The notes: generated by a model from the sequence alone, not told the origin. A DNA stretch of 64,000 nucleotides from Pollutimonas sp. M17 (GCF_025836975.1 NZ_CP107548.1:3410001-3474000), one strand, 5' to 3'. Positions 45,782 to 54,768 are shown, counted from the stretch's first letter. Numbers and translations: made by a program.

Positions 45782-46405
45782 ATGAAAGAACGCGCACCCG
45801 CCCTGATTGCCATCCTGCTGCTGCTGACCCTGGTCATCGGCACATGGTGGGCGGCCGATTATGCCCAGCGCGCCATCCCCATCGATCCCCCCAGGCGCAT
45901 CACGCACGAGCCCGACTCGTGGTCGTCCGACTTCGTCATGGTGCGCACCGATCCCGAAGGCGTCGCCATCAACCGGCTGGAGGGCGACTACATGCAGCAC
46001 TACCCGGACGACGATTCCTATGAGATCACCAAGGCCCGAGCCGTTGGCCAGCAACCGGGTTCTCCGATTACCATAGGAACGTCCAATACGGCCATCATGG
46101 ACCAGGGCGGCGGACGCATCGTCATGAAGGGCGACGCCCATGTGCACAGGATGCCCGATCCGGACAATTCCGCCCTCGATGTGAAAAGCCAGCAACTGAC
46201 CATCCTGCCCGACGAGGACGTGGTGTTTACCGACTTGCCCGCGCTCGTGGTCCAAGGCAAATCCACCATGAACGGCAAGGGTATGCGTTACGATAACAAT
46301 ACGCGGCAATTGCAGGTTTTTTCCGCCACGGGCGTCAAGATATCCGGCGAAGAATCCCGGCCCAGCCGTTCCACCCCTTCCGGCACGACAGAAAAAAAAC
46401 CATGA
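45782..46405 (+). CDS. lptC: LPS export system protein LptC
   Basis: A 207-residue bitopic inner-membrane protein with one N-terminal helix (ALIAILLLLTLVIGTWWAA) and a periplasmic beta-jellyroll. DFVMVRTDPEGVAINRLEGD, MDQGGGRIVMKGDAHVHR and MNGKGMRYDNNTRQLQVF are LptC-like. It receives LPS from LptB2FG and passes it to LptA. The stop overlaps the lptA start as ATGA. LptF/G are not in the window. Confidence 0.9.
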   Translation: MKERAPALIAILLLLTLVIGTWWAADYAQRAIPIDPPRRITHEPDSWSSDFVMVRTDPEGVAINRLEGDYMQHYPDDDSYEITKARAVGQQPGSPITIGTSNTAIMDQGGGRIVMKGDAHVHRMPDPDNSALDVKSQQLTILPDEDVVFTDLPALVVQGKSTMNGKGMRYDNNTRQLQVFSATGVKISGEESRPSRSTPSGTTEKKP

Positions 46406-46998
46406 ATCCACTACGCCTCCCCCGCTGCTTCGCATGGCTGACCGCCCTGGCTATCGCCGGCATGGCCGGACTTGCACATGCCCAACCGGCCGGCAAGCCC
46501 GCCGAAGAACCCGATACGCTGATCCTGTCCGACACGCTCAATTACGACGACGTCAAGAAGGAAAGCGTTTTCACCGGCAATGTCATCATGACCCGCGGGC
46601 TGATGACATTGCATTCCGACAAGCTGATCATGCGTGAAGACGCCGAAGGCTTCCAGTACGGCACCGCCACGGTGGGCCCGGGCAAGCTGGTCCACATCCG
46701 CCAGGAAAACCCCGAGAAATTCGAGGTCATCGAGGCCCAGGGGCTGCGCAGCGAGTACGACGGCAAGAAGGAAGAGCTGGAAATGATCGGCCAGGCCGTC
46801 ATTACCCGCTATGTCTGCGGCAAGCCCTTCGACAACGTCAAGGGGGAAAGAGTCATCTACAAGCAGAAGACCGACACCTACGAGGCGTACGGCGGCCCCA
46901 ATTCCGCAGCCAACGGCGGACGGGTGCGCTCGCTGGCCCAGCCTCGCGCCAAGGCCGATGCGGCGGCCGCCGAATGCAAGAAGAAATCGGCAAGGTGA
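46402..46998 (+). CDS. lptA: periplasmic LPS transport protein LptA
   Basis: A 198-residue periplasmic protein with a signal peptide (cleavage near AHAQP) and the OstA-type beta fold: DTLILSDTLNYDDVKKESVF, TGNVIMTRGLMTLHSDKLIM and LEMIGQAVITRYVCGKPFDN. LptA polymers bridge the inner and outer membranes for LPS. It is coupled to lptC and followed after 54 bases by lptB. Confidence 0.93.
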   Translation: MNPLRLPRCFAWLTALAIAGMAGLAHAQPAGKPAEEPDTLILSDTLNYDDVKKESVFTGNVIMTRGLMTLHSDKLIMREDAEGFQYGTATVGPGKLVHIRQENPEKFEVIEAQGLRSEYDGKKEELEMIGQAVITRYVCGKPFDNVKGERVIYKQKTDTYEAYGGPNSAANGGRVRSLAQPRAKADAAAAECKKKSAR

Positions 46999-47052
46999 TG
47001 CCGTCCCGGCGTCCGTGAGGCAGCGCCTTTGTTTATTTGAAAGCACCCATTT

Positions 47053-47847
47053 ATGTTTCCATCCCATAAGCCGAAACCGGGCGGGGCGCGCTCTCCCAGC
47101 GACACCCGCGGCAGCCTGCACGCCACCGGCCTGCGCAAGACCTATGGCAAGCGCACGGTGGTGCAAGATGTCTCGCTGTCGGTCGACAGCGGGGAAGTCG
47201 TCGGCCTGCTGGGCCCGAACGGCGCCGGCAAGACAACCAGTTTCTACATGATCGTGGGCATCGTCCCCACCGATGCGGGGCGCATCGAGATCGACAATAC
47301 GCCCATTACCAGCATGCCCATGCACAAGCGGGCGCGTCTCGGGCTGTCCTATCTGCCGCAGGATGCCTCGGTGTTCCGGCGCCTGACGGTCGAGGAAAAC
47401 ATACGCGCCGTGCTGGAGCTGCAAGTGGACGAAGGCGGCGCCCCCCTGTCGTCGTCGCAGATCGGCGAAAACCTGGAATCGCTGATCGACGAACTGCAGA
47501 TCGGCCATATCCGGCGCAACACGGCCATTTCCCTTTCGGGCGGCGAACGCCGGCGCGTGGAAATCGCGCGTGCCCTGGCCACGCACCCCCGCTTCATCCT
47601 GCTGGACGAGCCCTTTGCCGGCGTCGACCCCATCGCGGTGATCGAGATCCAGCGCATTGTGCATTTCCTCAAGAACCGCAACATCGGCGTGCTCATCACC
47701 GATCACAATGTGCGCGAGACCCTGGGCATATGCGATCGCGCCTACATCATCAGCGAGGGCAAGGTGCTGACCAACGGCCACCCCAGCGAAATCATCGACA
47801 ACGAGGCCGTGCGCAAGGTCTACCTGGGCAAGAATTTCCGCATGTAG
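47053..47847 (+). CDS. lptB: LPS export ABC transporter ATPase LptB
   Basis: A 264-residue ABC ATPase. Walker A is [16 protein letters not shown], the signature [17 protein letters not shown], Walker [21 protein letters not shown] and the switch His in [31 protein letters not shown] is the LptB-typical Q-loop. A 24-residue N-terminal extension precedes the usual start and may be untranslated or nonconserved. It ends the LPS operon; rpoN, which often follows lptB, is absent and hpf is next. Confidence 0.95.
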   Translation: MFPSHKPKPGGARSPSDTRGSLHATGLRKTYGKRTVVQDVSLSVDSGEVVGLLGPNGAGKTTSFYMIVGIVPTDAGRIEIDNTPITSMPMHKRARLGLSYLPQDASVFRRLTVEENIRAVLELQVDEGGAPLSSSQIGENLESLIDELQIGHIRRNTAISLSGGERRRVEIARALATHPRFILLDEPFAGVDPIAVIEIQRIVHFLKNRNIGVLITDHNVRETLGICDRAYIISEGKVLTNGHPSEIIDNEAVRKVYLGKNFRM

Positions 47848-47877
47848 CCGAGGCTCCGCCCTGTTTCGCCATATGAA

Positions 47878-47896
47878 AACGCCCTGCCAGGGCGTT
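47878..47896. terminator. hairpin after lptB, possible terminator
   Basis: AACGCCCT (47878-47885), loop GCC, AGGGCGTT (47889-47896) form an 8-bp stem 31 bases after the lptB stop. A-residues precede it and only two T residues follow on the plus strand, so it is better formed as a terminator on the minus strand. Confidence 0.4.
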
Positions 47897-48097
47897 CGCG
47901 CATTCTGTTTCCATTCTTTCGGTTTGTGGGTTCCCCTGGGAAAACCCGTGTCAAACCCATTCCGTTTGATCCCGCGCACTTGATTTACTTTGCATAATCT
48001 ATACACTGAAATCATTGCCAATACATTACAAGGAGAATCCCTTATTTCCCAACCGCGCTTCGGCGCAAGCTGTTTTTCTTTGCAAGGAGAGCTCAAT

Positions 48098-48427
48098 ATG
48101 AACCTGAGCATCAGTGGTCGTCACCTGGAAGTAACTCCCGCCATCAGGGAATATGTAATGAACAAAATGGCGCGGGTAGCGCGGCATTTTGACAATGTCA
48201 TAGACACACAGGTCATACTCTCGATAGAACGTCTGCAACATACCGCCGAGGTCACCATGCGCCTGCGCGGCAAGGACATACACTGCGCGGCCATCGACGA
48301 GAATCTCTACGCAGCCATCGATCTGCTGGCCGACAAAATCGACCGCCAGGTCATCAAGTACAAGACCAAGGTGCAGAATCACGCCCACGAGCCTGTTAAG
48401 CGGCAAGAAGCAAGCGCCGTCGAATAA
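48098..48427 (+). CDS. hpf: ribosome hibernation promoting factor (HPF/YfiA family)
   Basis: A 109-residue short-form HPF. MNLSISGRHLEVTPAIREYV and AEVTMRLRGKDIHCAAIDEN, then LYAAIDLLADKIDRQVIKYK, are the family core; the short length means it lacks the C-terminal dimerisation domain of long HPF. It stabilises inactive 100S ribosomes in stationary phase. AAGGAGA sits 8 bases before the ATG at 48098, deciding this start over an upstream in-frame ATG at 47990. The leader of about 200 bases holds an AT-rich promoter-like stretch around 47975-48020. Confidence 0.93.
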   Translation: MNLSISGRHLEVTPAIREYVMNKMARVARHFDNVIDTQVILSIERLQHTAEVTMRLRGKDIHCAAIDENLYAAIDLLADKIDRQVIKYKTKVQNHAHEPVKRQEASAVE

Positions 48428-48503
48428 CACTCGCCCCCGGTTTCGCGTCCGCGCCGGCAAGCCCTGACCGCTTGCACAGAATGCGCCGAACGAACGGGCA
48501 TCC

Positions 48504-48538
48504 GGCCTCAATCGCCCCGTGTGATTGGGGCCTTAGTT
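48504..48538 (+). terminator. hairpin between hpf and ptsN, probable terminator
   Basis: GGCCTCAATC (48504-48513) pairs with GATTGGGGCC (48523-48532), nine Watson-Crick pairs plus one G-U, with a 9-base loop, followed by TTAGTT. The T-run is short. Confidence 0.45.
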
Positions 48539-48546
48539 ATGCTACT

Positions 48547-48577
48547 TTTATAAGAACGCCGCAAAGCCCATATAATG
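48547..48577 (+). promoter_or_regulatory. possible ptsN promoter with perfect -10 box
   Basis: TATAAT occurs at 48571-48576, with TTATAA at 48548-48553 as a weak -35 at 17-base spacing. Transcription would begin near 48583, that is at the second ATG of ptsN (48584). Confidence 0.4.
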
Positions 48578-49039
48578 GCCATCATGAATCTATTGTCGCG
48601 TATCTTGCCACTTTCCAACGTGGTGCTCGATCTGGCTGTCACAAGCAAAAAACGGGCATTCGAACAAGCCGGCCTGCTCTTCGAGAATCAGCACGGCATC
48701 GCCCGCACGGCCGTGTTTCATAGCCTGATTGCCCGCGAACGGCTGGGTTCCACCGCGCTGGGCCATCATGTGGCGGTACCCCATGGCCGCATCAAAGACC
48801 TGAAGGAACCTTGCGCCGCCTTTATCCGGCTGGCCGATCCGGTACGCTTCGATGCCACCGACGGCCGCATGGCCAGCCTGCTGCTCATACTCCTGGTGCC
48901 TGAAACGGCCACCCAGCTGCACCTGGACCTGCTGGCCGAAATCGCCCGGCTGATGTCCGACGCAAGCTTGCGGCAGGCGCTGGCCACCGAAAACGACCCG
49001 GCCGTCATCCATCAGCTCCTGACGAGCACGCCGGCCTGA
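48575..49039 (+). CDS. ptsN: nitrogen-regulatory PTS enzyme IIA (PtsN)
   Basis: A 154-residue EIIA-Ntr phosphocarrier. The active-site His lies in LGHHVAVPHGRI; LGSTALG precedes it, and LLILLVPETATQLHLDLLAE follows as in PtsN. It is phosphorylated by the Ntr phosphotransferase chain and regulates potassium and nitrogen-linked processes. Two start codons, 48575 and 48584, are possible. The first overlaps the TATAAT box, so the second (starting MNLLSRILPL) may be the real one. hprK follows after 10 bases. Confidence 0.93.
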   Translation: MAIMNLLSRILPLSNVVLDLAVTSKKRAFEQAGLLFENQHGIARTAVFHSLIARERLGSTALGHHVAVPHGRIKDLKEPCAAFIRLADPVRFDATDGRMASLLLILLVPETATQLHLDLLAEIARLMSDASLRQALATENDPAVIHQLLTSTPA

Positions 49040-49049
49040 GGCCATCGAC

Positions 49050-49979
49050 ATGCTGACCATCCAAGAACTCGTCAGTGACAATGCGGACAAGATTCCCTTT
49101 ACATGGATTGCTGGCCTGGGCGCGGCCCACCGGCTGATCCCCGACCTGGGCATGTCGGGCGCCGATCTGGTCGGCCACCTGAACCTGATCCATCCATCCC
49201 GCATACAGGTCTTCGGCACCGAAGAGCTTTCCTATTACACGCGCTTCGACATCAAGCGCCGCCTGCACCATCTGGAAGATCTGGTGGCCGGCGGCGTGCC
49301 GGCCATCCTGCTGGCCGAGAACATGCCGGCGCCCGCCGATCTCAGCGACTTCTGCAACCAGCAGCAGATCCCGCTGCTGTCGACCACCATCGACGCCGCC
49401 CAGCTTATCGACCTGCTGCGCATCTATCTGGGAAAGAGGCTGGCGCCCAAGACCACGGCGCATGGCGTATTCATGGACGTATTGGGCCTGGGCGTGCTGA
49501 TCACCGGCGAATCCGGCCTGGGCAAAAGCGAGCTGGCGCTGGAACTGATTTCACGCGGACACGGCCTGGTGGCCGACGACGCGGTCGAGCTTTCGCGCAC
49601 GGCGCCCAACATGATCGAGGGCCAGTGCCCCTCCTTGCTGCAGAACCTGCTTGAAGTCCGTGGCCTGGGGCTGCTGGACATCCGCACCATTTTCGGCGAA
49701 ACCTCGGTCCGCCGGAAAATGAAGCTCAAGCTGGTCGTGCAGCTGATCCGCTCCACACCCGATGCCTTCGAGCGCCTGCCCGTACAGGACCAGACCGAGG
49801 ACATCCTTGGCATACCCATACGCCGCGTCATGCTGCAGGTCGCGGCCGGACGCAACCTGGCCGTGCTGGTCGAGGCCGCCGTGCGCAATACGATACTGAC
49901 GCTGCGCGGCATAGACACCATGGGCGAGTTCATCGAACGGCAGGCCATCGCCATCATGGAGAGCAGCCGCCAGGAGTAA
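49050..49979 (+). CDS. hprK: HPr kinase/phosphorylase
   Basis: A 309-residue bifunctional kinase/phosphorylase for HPr Ser. Walker A is ITGESGLGKSELALELISRG; the HprK signature LLEVRGLGLLDIRTIFGETS and LVADDAVELSR follow, and the C-terminal VQDQTEDILGIPIRRVMLQV matches the family. The N-terminal domain (FTWIAGLGAAHRLIPD) is the usual DRTGG-like module. With ptsN and rapZ it forms the proteobacterial PTS-Ntr control cluster. Confidence 0.95.
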   Translation: MLTIQELVSDNADKIPFTWIAGLGAAHRLIPDLGMSGADLVGHLNLIHPSRIQVFGTEELSYYTRFDIKRRLHHLEDLVAGGVPAILLAENMPAPADLSDFCNQQQIPLLSTTIDAAQLIDLLRIYLGKRLAPKTTAHGVFMDVLGLGVLITGESGLGKSELALELISRGHGLVADDAVELSRTAPNMIEGQCPSLLQNLLEVRGLGLLDIRTIFGETSVRRKMKLKLVVQLIRSTPDAFERLPVQDQTEDILGIPIRRVMLQVAAGRNLAVLVEAAVRNTILTLRGIDTMGEFIERQAIAIMESSRQE

Positions 49980-50075
49980 ACGGCGGGCGGCAGGGCACGC
50001 CAGGACACGCGGCCATTCTTTAGTATCCAGCCGGACGCCATTCTGTGCCCGGCTGCCAAGCGGAACCCCTTCGTC

Positions 50076-50948
50076 ATGCTCAAGATTGTTCTTATCACGG
50101 GAATTTCAGGATCGGGGAAATCAGTCGCCCTGCGCCTGCTCGAAGATGCGGGCTACACCTGCGTCGACAATCTTCCCGTGCGCTTCCTGCATGAATTCAT
50201 CGCCAACACGCGCGAAAGCGAGCTGGAGCGTGTCGCGGTCGCCATCGATGTGCGCTCTCCCGGCGAACTGGCCGAGCTTCCCGACGTCATTACCAGCCTG
50301 CGCGCCATGGGCACGGCATTCCGGGTCATTTTCCTGGATGCCAACGACCACACCCTGCAGCAGCGCTATTCCGAATCGCGGCGGCGCCATCCCCTTACCG
50401 ATCGCCTGCAAAAAGGCGGCAAGTCGCCCTCGCTGCAAGAATGCATAGACACCGAGCGCGAGATGCTGGCGCCCCTGCGCGAGCAGGAGCACGTCATCGA
50501 CACGTCCGACCTGACGCCGGGCCAGCTCCGCGCCTGGGTCCGCGACCTGGTGCAGGCCGACCGCGCGCCCGTCGTCCTGACCTTTGAATCCTTCGCCTAC
50601 AAGCGCGGCGTGCCCGGCGACGCCGACCTGGTCTTCGACGTGCGCTGCCTGCCCAATCCGCATTACGACCGCGCCCTGCGCCCCCTGACCGGGCGCGATG
50701 AGCCCGTCGCCAAATGGCTGGCCCAGTTCGGCAGCGTCGAAACCATGATAGAAGACATCGCCGGCTTCATCCGCCGCTGGCTGCCGCTGTACATGCAGGA
50801 CACCCGCAACTACCTGACCGTGGCCATAGGGTGCACAGGAGGCAAGCACCGTTCGGTCTATGTCACCGAACAGCTGGCCCTGCGCTTTGCCGACCATTCC
50901 CCCCTGCTGATCCGGCACCGCAACCAGCCTCCCCCCGACATCCCATGA
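50076..50948 (+). CDS. rapZ: RNase adapter protein RapZ
   Basis: A 290-residue nucleotide-binding protein. Walker A is VLITGISGSGKSVALRLLED and the family motif YTCVDNLPVRFL follows; VVLTFESFAYKRGVP and AIGCTGGKHRSVYVTEQLA belong to the C-terminal domain, which in E. coli binds the GlmY/GlmZ small RNAs. Whether such RNAs exist here is unknown. The stop overlaps the rlpA start (ATGA). Confidence 0.95.
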   Translation: MLKIVLITGISGSGKSVALRLLEDAGYTCVDNLPVRFLHEFIANTRESELERVAVAIDVRSPGELAELPDVITSLRAMGTAFRVIFLDANDHTLQQRYSESRRRHPLTDRLQKGGKSPSLQECIDTEREMLAPLREQEHVIDTSDLTPGQLRAWVRDLVQADRAPVVLTFESFAYKRGVPGDADLVFDVRCLPNPHYDRALRPLTGRDEPVAKWLAQFGSVETMIEDIAGFIRRWLPLYMQDTRNYLTVAIGCTGGKHRSVYVTEQLALRFADHSPLLIRHRNQPPPDIP

Positions 50949-51955
50949 CTTCGCCGCGCCATCTCCTTGCCGCCCTTCTGTGCCTGGGCCTGATCGTTCT
51001 GGCCGGCTGCTCCAGCACGGGCGGCGGCCGGGGCGGCGGCTACTACAAGGACGACGGCCCGGGGTCGGACATACCCGCCGACATCGAGGCCATCCCGGAT
51101 GCCGTACCGCGCATCGAGAAGCACGCGGCGGCCAATTTCAGGCCCTATGTCGTTTTCGGCAAGCGCTATGTTCCCGTCAGCGACGAGCGGCCTTTCCGGC
51201 AGGAAGGCACCGCATCCTGGTACGGACGGAAATTTCATGGCAAAAAGACCGCCAACGGCGAAACCTACGATATGTACGCCATGTCGGCCGCCCATCCCAC
51301 CTTGCCCATTCCCAGCTATGCGCGGGTGACGCGGGCCGGCACGGGTAAATCGGTCATCGTGCGCATCAATGACCGGGGCCCCTTCCATAGCTCCCGCATC
51401 ATCGATCTTTCCTATGTGGCGGCCGCCAAGCTGGGACTGATAGGGCCGGGCAGCGGCCAGGTCGTGGTCGAGGCCATCACCAACCAGGACATACGCAACA
51501 ATACCGTCGCCCCGCCCAAGACGATGCCCATTCCGCCCGCCGCCCCGCCGCCCCCGGTACAGGAACAACCCCTGCTGATCGCCCGCAACGGACCCGCCAC
51601 GCCCGATGCGCTCGACGCCCTGCAACACGACGATGGCGGCTTGAGCGGCAATGAGCCGCTGCCGGTCGCCGACGGGCAGTCCCCGGGCGATCCGCTCGGG
51701 CAGGCGGTCGCCACCGTGGCCAGCGGCCTTTACCTGCAGTTCGGCGCATTCTCGGCCATGCATACCGCCCAGGACCTGGCGCAAAAACTCAATGACCAGA
51801 TCGGCACGATGGAAAGCCGCTCCGCGCAGGTCCAGGCCGGGGACAAGCTGTACAGGGTGCAGATAGGCCCCTACTCCTCGCGCACGGAGGCCGTCAATGC
51901 GGCGCTGCGCATACAGCAGCAGACGGGGCTACAGCCCGTCCTGGCCCAAAGATGA
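50945..51955 (+). CDS. rlpA: septal-ring lipoprotein RlpA
   Basis: A 336-residue lipoprotein: signal HLLAALLCLGLIVLAGC with lipobox LAGC, a double-psi beta-barrel lytic-transglycosylase domain (TASWYGRKFHGKKTANGETY and VRINDRGPFHSSRIIDLSYV, containing the catalytic-type Glu and the DRGPF motif), a Pro-rich linker and a C-terminal SPOR domain (YLQFGAFSAMHTAQDLAQKL; YRVQIGPYSSRTEA). SPOR binds denuded septal glycan. It is coupled to rapZ by a 4-base overlap. Its 3' end overlaps the convergent rsmI by 27 bases. Confidence 0.93.
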   Translation: MTSPRHLLAALLCLGLIVLAGCSSTGGGRGGGYYKDDGPGSDIPADIEAIPDAVPRIEKHAAANFRPYVVFGKRYVPVSDERPFRQEGTASWYGRKFHGKKTANGETYDMYAMSAAHPTLPIPSYARVTRAGTGKSVIVRINDRGPFHSSRIIDLSYVAAAKLGLIGPGSGQVVVEAITNQDIRNNTVAPPKTMPIPPAAPPPPVQEQPLLIARNGPATPDALDALQHDDGGLSGNEPLPVADGQSPGDPLGQAVATVASGLYLQFGAFSAMHTAQDLAQKLNDQIGTMESRSAQVQAGDKLYRVQIGPYSSRTEAVNAALRIQQQTGLQPVLAQR

Positions 51956-52879
51956 CTTCTGGCGCGCCAGCGCATGCGCATACAGCGCATCGCGCGGCTG
52001 GCCGGTTACTTTGGCCGTAATGCGCGCGGCATCCCGCAACGACACGCTTTCGAGCAAGGCATCCAGAAGAGCCAGGGCCGCCGGGTCGATGGCATCGTCC
52101 GCCTCGTCACGTTCCGATTCATGCACGATCAGCACGAATTCGCCCTGCCCATGGTGCGAGTCCGACTCCAGCCATGCCGCGGCGTCGCCCGCCGCCAGGG
52201 TATGCACCTGCTCGAAGCGCTTGGTCAGCTCGCGGGCCAGCGTCAAGCCGCGTTCAGGCCCGCAGACCAGCACAATATCCTTGATGGCGGCCGCCAGGCG
52301 ATGCGGGGACTCGAACATCACGACCGGAGCCGGCACGGCGCACCAGCGCCGCAGCCACTTCTGCCGGGCCGCGGCCTTGGCCGGCATGAAGCCCGCAAAG
52401 ACAAAGGCCGGATTTTCGTCGCTGGTGACGCCGCTGGCCATCAATGCGGTGATGACCGCGCTGGCTCCCGGAATGGCCACGACCCGGTGACCGGCCTCGC
52501 GCACCGCGCGCACGATGCGCGCCCCCGGGTCGCTGACCGCCGGCGCGCCGGCGTCGGACACCAGGGCCACCCGTCCGCCGCGCTCCAGCCGCTCGACGAT
52601 GGATTGCGCCGCGCTGGCCTCGTTATGGCGATGCGCAGCCATGAGGGGCGTGGCAATGCCCCAGGCCTCCAGCAGGCTGCGGCTGGCCCGGGTGTCTTCG
52701 GCGGCGATCACATCGCAGCGAGCCAGGGTTTCGCAGGCCCGCAGGCTCAGGTCGCCCAGGTTGCCGATGGGTGTCGCCACCACGTACAGGGTCGAGGCGG
52801 GCCAATTCTGGGCTTCCATGCGTCCGGTGAGACGTTTCCATGCCGCCTGTGAGGCTGAAAAATCGGTCGTATCGCTCAT
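51929..52879 (-). CDS. rsmI: 16S rRNA (cytidine1402-2'-O)-methyltransferase RsmI
   Basis: A 316-residue tetrapyrrole-methylase-fold enzyme. LYVVATPIGNLGDLSLRACE, VIAAEDTRASRSLLEAWGI, VALVSDAGAPAVSDPG, VVAIPGASAVITALMASG and FESPHRLAAAIKDI are the diagnostic motifs. The start ATG at 52879 is preferred; an in-frame ATG at 52918 would overlap the divergent yraN start. The order rsmI-yraN-phosphoheptose isomerase/diaA-dolP mirrors E. coli, except that lpoA is missing between rsmI and yraN. Confidence 0.94.
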   Translation of the reverse strand: MSDTTDFSASQAAWKRLTGRMEAQNWPASTLYVVATPIGNLGDLSLRACETLARCDVIAAEDTRASRSLLEAWGIATPLMAAHRHNEASAAQSIVERLERGGRVALVSDAGAPAVSDPGARIVRAVREAGHRVVAIPGASAVITALMASGVTSDENPAFVFAGFMPAKAAARQKWLRRWCAVPAPVVMFESPHRLAAAIKDIVLVCGPERGLTLARELTKRFEQVHTLAAGDAAAWLESDSHHGQGEFVLIVHESERDEADDAIDPAALALLDALLESVSLRDAARITAKVTGQPRDALYAHALARQKSSLGQDGL

Positions 52880-52916
52880 ACTGCTGGCTAAAGCCTTATA
52901 AAAAAGGGGGTAAAGC

Positions 52917-53402
52917 ATGACGCAGGACGCACTTGCCTACGCTTTGGCCCGGCTCGCCCAGCAAAAGGCGCTTCGGGCCAGGCGCCGCAGGACGAAAGCC
53001 GCCAGGCCGTGCGCGCAGCCATGGTCCGGGCTTGCCGCGTTCTCGCCCACGCAGAAAGCGGGACGCGCCTCCGAGGACCGGGCCAGCCGCTACCTGGAAG
53101 ACCGCGGCCTGACCATACTGGGGCGGAACCTGCGCAGCAAGGCCGGCGAAATCGATCTGGTGGCACTGGACAACGGCGTACTGGCGTTCATCGAGGTGCG
53201 CCATCGCAACTCGCGCCGATATGGCGGCGCCGCCGCCAGTGTAAACCGCGGCAAGCAGGCGCGCCTGATCCGGGCCGCCCAGTATTTCCTGCCGCGCCTG
53301 GCCCAGCGCCATTTCCGCGGCGCGATTCCCGCCTGTCGCTTCGATGTGGTCAGCGACGAGCCTGAAGGCCTGATCTGGATAAAGGACGCCTTCCAATCCT
53401 AG
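52917..53402 (+). CDS. yraN: YraN family protein (UPF0102, endonuclease-like)
   Basis: A 161-residue protein. The core GRASEDRASRYLEDRGLTIL, NLRSKAGEIDLVALDNGVLA and FIEVRHRNSRRYGGAAASVN is the UPF0102 signature, a predicted restriction-endonuclease-like fold with the E-I-D and E-V-(K/R) residues. The first 40 residues are basic and not conserved. GGGGG lies 6 bases before the start region. Function unestablished. Confidence 0.85.
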   Translation: MTQDALAYALARLAQQKALRARRRRTKAARPCAQPWSGLAAFSPTQKAGRASEDRASRYLEDRGLTILGRNLRSKAGEIDLVALDNGVLAFIEVRHRNSRRYGGAAASVNRGKQARLIRAAQYFLPRLAQRHFRGAIPACRFDVVSDEPEGLIWIKDAFQS

Positions 53403-53461
53403 CGGCCGCACTCATCGCCAAGTTACGTCCCATGACATGATTTTCATTCGAACATGAGATA

Positions 53462-54064
53462 ATGCCGGGTATGGACATGACATCCCACATGACATCGCAT
53501 TTCAACGATGCGATCGACGCGTTCAAGGCCAGTTCACGCGAACTGGCCGAACCTTTGTCGGCCGCGGTAGACCTGCTGTTCGGCACCCTGGCCAATGACG
53601 GCAAGATACTGGCCTGCGGCAATGGCGGCTCGGCGGCGGACGCCCAGCATTTCATTGCCGAGCTCGTCGGGCGCTTCGAGCGCGATCGCCTTCCGCTGGC
53701 CGGCGTCGCCCTGAACACCGACACCTCCATACTGACCGCCGTCGGCAACGACTACGGCTTCGATTCCATCTTCGAGCGCCAGGTCAATGCGCTGGGCCGC
53801 CCCGGCGATGTCCTGGTGGCCATCTCCACCAGCGGGAACTCGCCCAACATAATCCGGTCCATAGAGGCGGCGCACGATCGCGAAATGTCCATCGTCGCAC
53901 TGACCGGCAAGGGCGGCGGGAAGATCGCCGGGCTTTTGCACGAAACCGATATCCACCTATGCGTTCCGCATGACCGAACCATGCGGATCCAGGAAGTCCA
54001 CATCATGCTGCTGCACGCCTTGTGCGACGGCATCGACGCACTGCTACTGGGAGACACTCTGTAA
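53462..54064 (+). CDS. gmhA: SIS-domain phosphoheptose isomerase / DiaA-like protein
   Basis: A 200-residue SIS protein. ILACGNGGSAADAQHFIAEL, VALNTDTSILTAVGNDYGFD, AISTSGNSPNI and MRIQEVHIMLLHALCDGID match both GmhA and DiaA. The genomic position between yraN and a BON lipoprotein is the diaA position of E. coli; a separate heptose adenylyltransferase in the window supports a heptose role. The two cannot be separated from sequence by eye. The stop overlaps the dolP start as TAATG. It might start at an internal Met (residue 4, 6 or 10). Confidence 0.85.
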   Translation: MPGMDMTSHMTSHFNDAIDAFKASSRELAEPLSAAVDLLFGTLANDGKILACGNGGSAADAQHFIAELVGRFERDRLPLAGVALNTDTSILTAVGNDYGFDSIFERQVNALGRPGDVLVAISTSGNSPNIIRSIEAAHDREMSIVALTGKGGGKIAGLLHETDIHLCVPHDRTMRIQEVHIMLLHALCDGIDALLLGDTL

Positions 54065-54768
54065 TGCCAACACGCAAAAACGCCCAACGATTCCTGCTGG
54101 CCAGCATCGCTTTCTCCAGCTTGGCCGCGCTTTCCGGCTGCGGCCTTTTGGTTGTCGGCGGCACGGCGGCCACGACCGCGGTGGTCGCCACCGATCGCCG
54201 CACGGCGGGCGAACAGGTCGAAGACCAGGCCATCGAGATGAAGGTGGGGGCCGAAATGCGCAGGCTTTTCGAGGACAAGGCGCGCGTCAACACCACATCG
54301 TACGGCGGCTGGGTGCTGCTGACCGGCGACGTTCCCACCGCGCAGGACAAGCAGAAAGCCGAAGAGGCCGCCCGCCAGGTGGAAAAGGTCGTCAAGGTCA
54401 TCAATGAACTGCGCGTGGGCGACATCACCCCCGTCAGCGTGCGCACCAACGACACCTGGCTCAGCTCCAAGGTCAAGACCGCGCTCATCAATACCAAGGA
54501 AGTCCCCAGCCGCACCATCGTCATTACCACCGAACGCGGCATTGTCTACCTTATGGGCCGCGTCACCGACGCAGAAGGCCAGCGCGCCGCCAAAGCGACG
54601 GCCAGCCTGAGCGGCATCAATAAGGTAGTAAAATTGTTCCAGATCGTCTCGCCGGAAAGCATCGCCCAGCCGTCCACGCCCGCTCCGGTCGAAGACGCCT
54701 CGCCCACCGACGCAACTTCATCGCCTGGCGCGCCCTCCAACGACGTCCAGGCCATGCCAGTGAAATGA
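54064..54768 (+). CDS. dolP: BON-domain outer-membrane lipoprotein DolP (YraP)
   Basis: A 234-residue lipoprotein with signal and lipobox (AALSGC) and two BON domains: KVGAEMRRLFEDKARVNTTS ... EKVVKVINELRV, and WLSSKVKTALINTKEVPSRT ... VYLMGRVTDAEGQRAAKATA. The C-terminal tail is rich in Pro, Ser and Thr and longer than in E. coli. DolP binds anionic lipid and aids outer-membrane integrity. It is coupled to the preceding gene, and its stop overlaps the next start by 4 bases. Confidence 0.9.
   Translation: MPTRKNAQRFLLASIAFSSLAALSGCGLLVVGGTAATTAVVATDRRTAGEQVEDQAIEMKVGAEMRRLFEDKARVNTTSYGGWVLLTGDVPTAQDKQKAEEAARQVEKVVKVINELRVGDITPVSVRTNDTWLSSKVKTALINTKEVPSRTIVITTERGIVYLMGRVTDAEGQRAAKATASLSGINKVVKLFQIVSPESIAQPSTPAPVEDASPTDATSSPGAPSNDVQAMPVK

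Noticed and set aside
47960-48000. Sigma-54 promoter before hpf
   Set aside because: GCACTTGATTTACTTTGCA resembles the -24/-12 pattern only partly and the GG/GC spacing does not fit.
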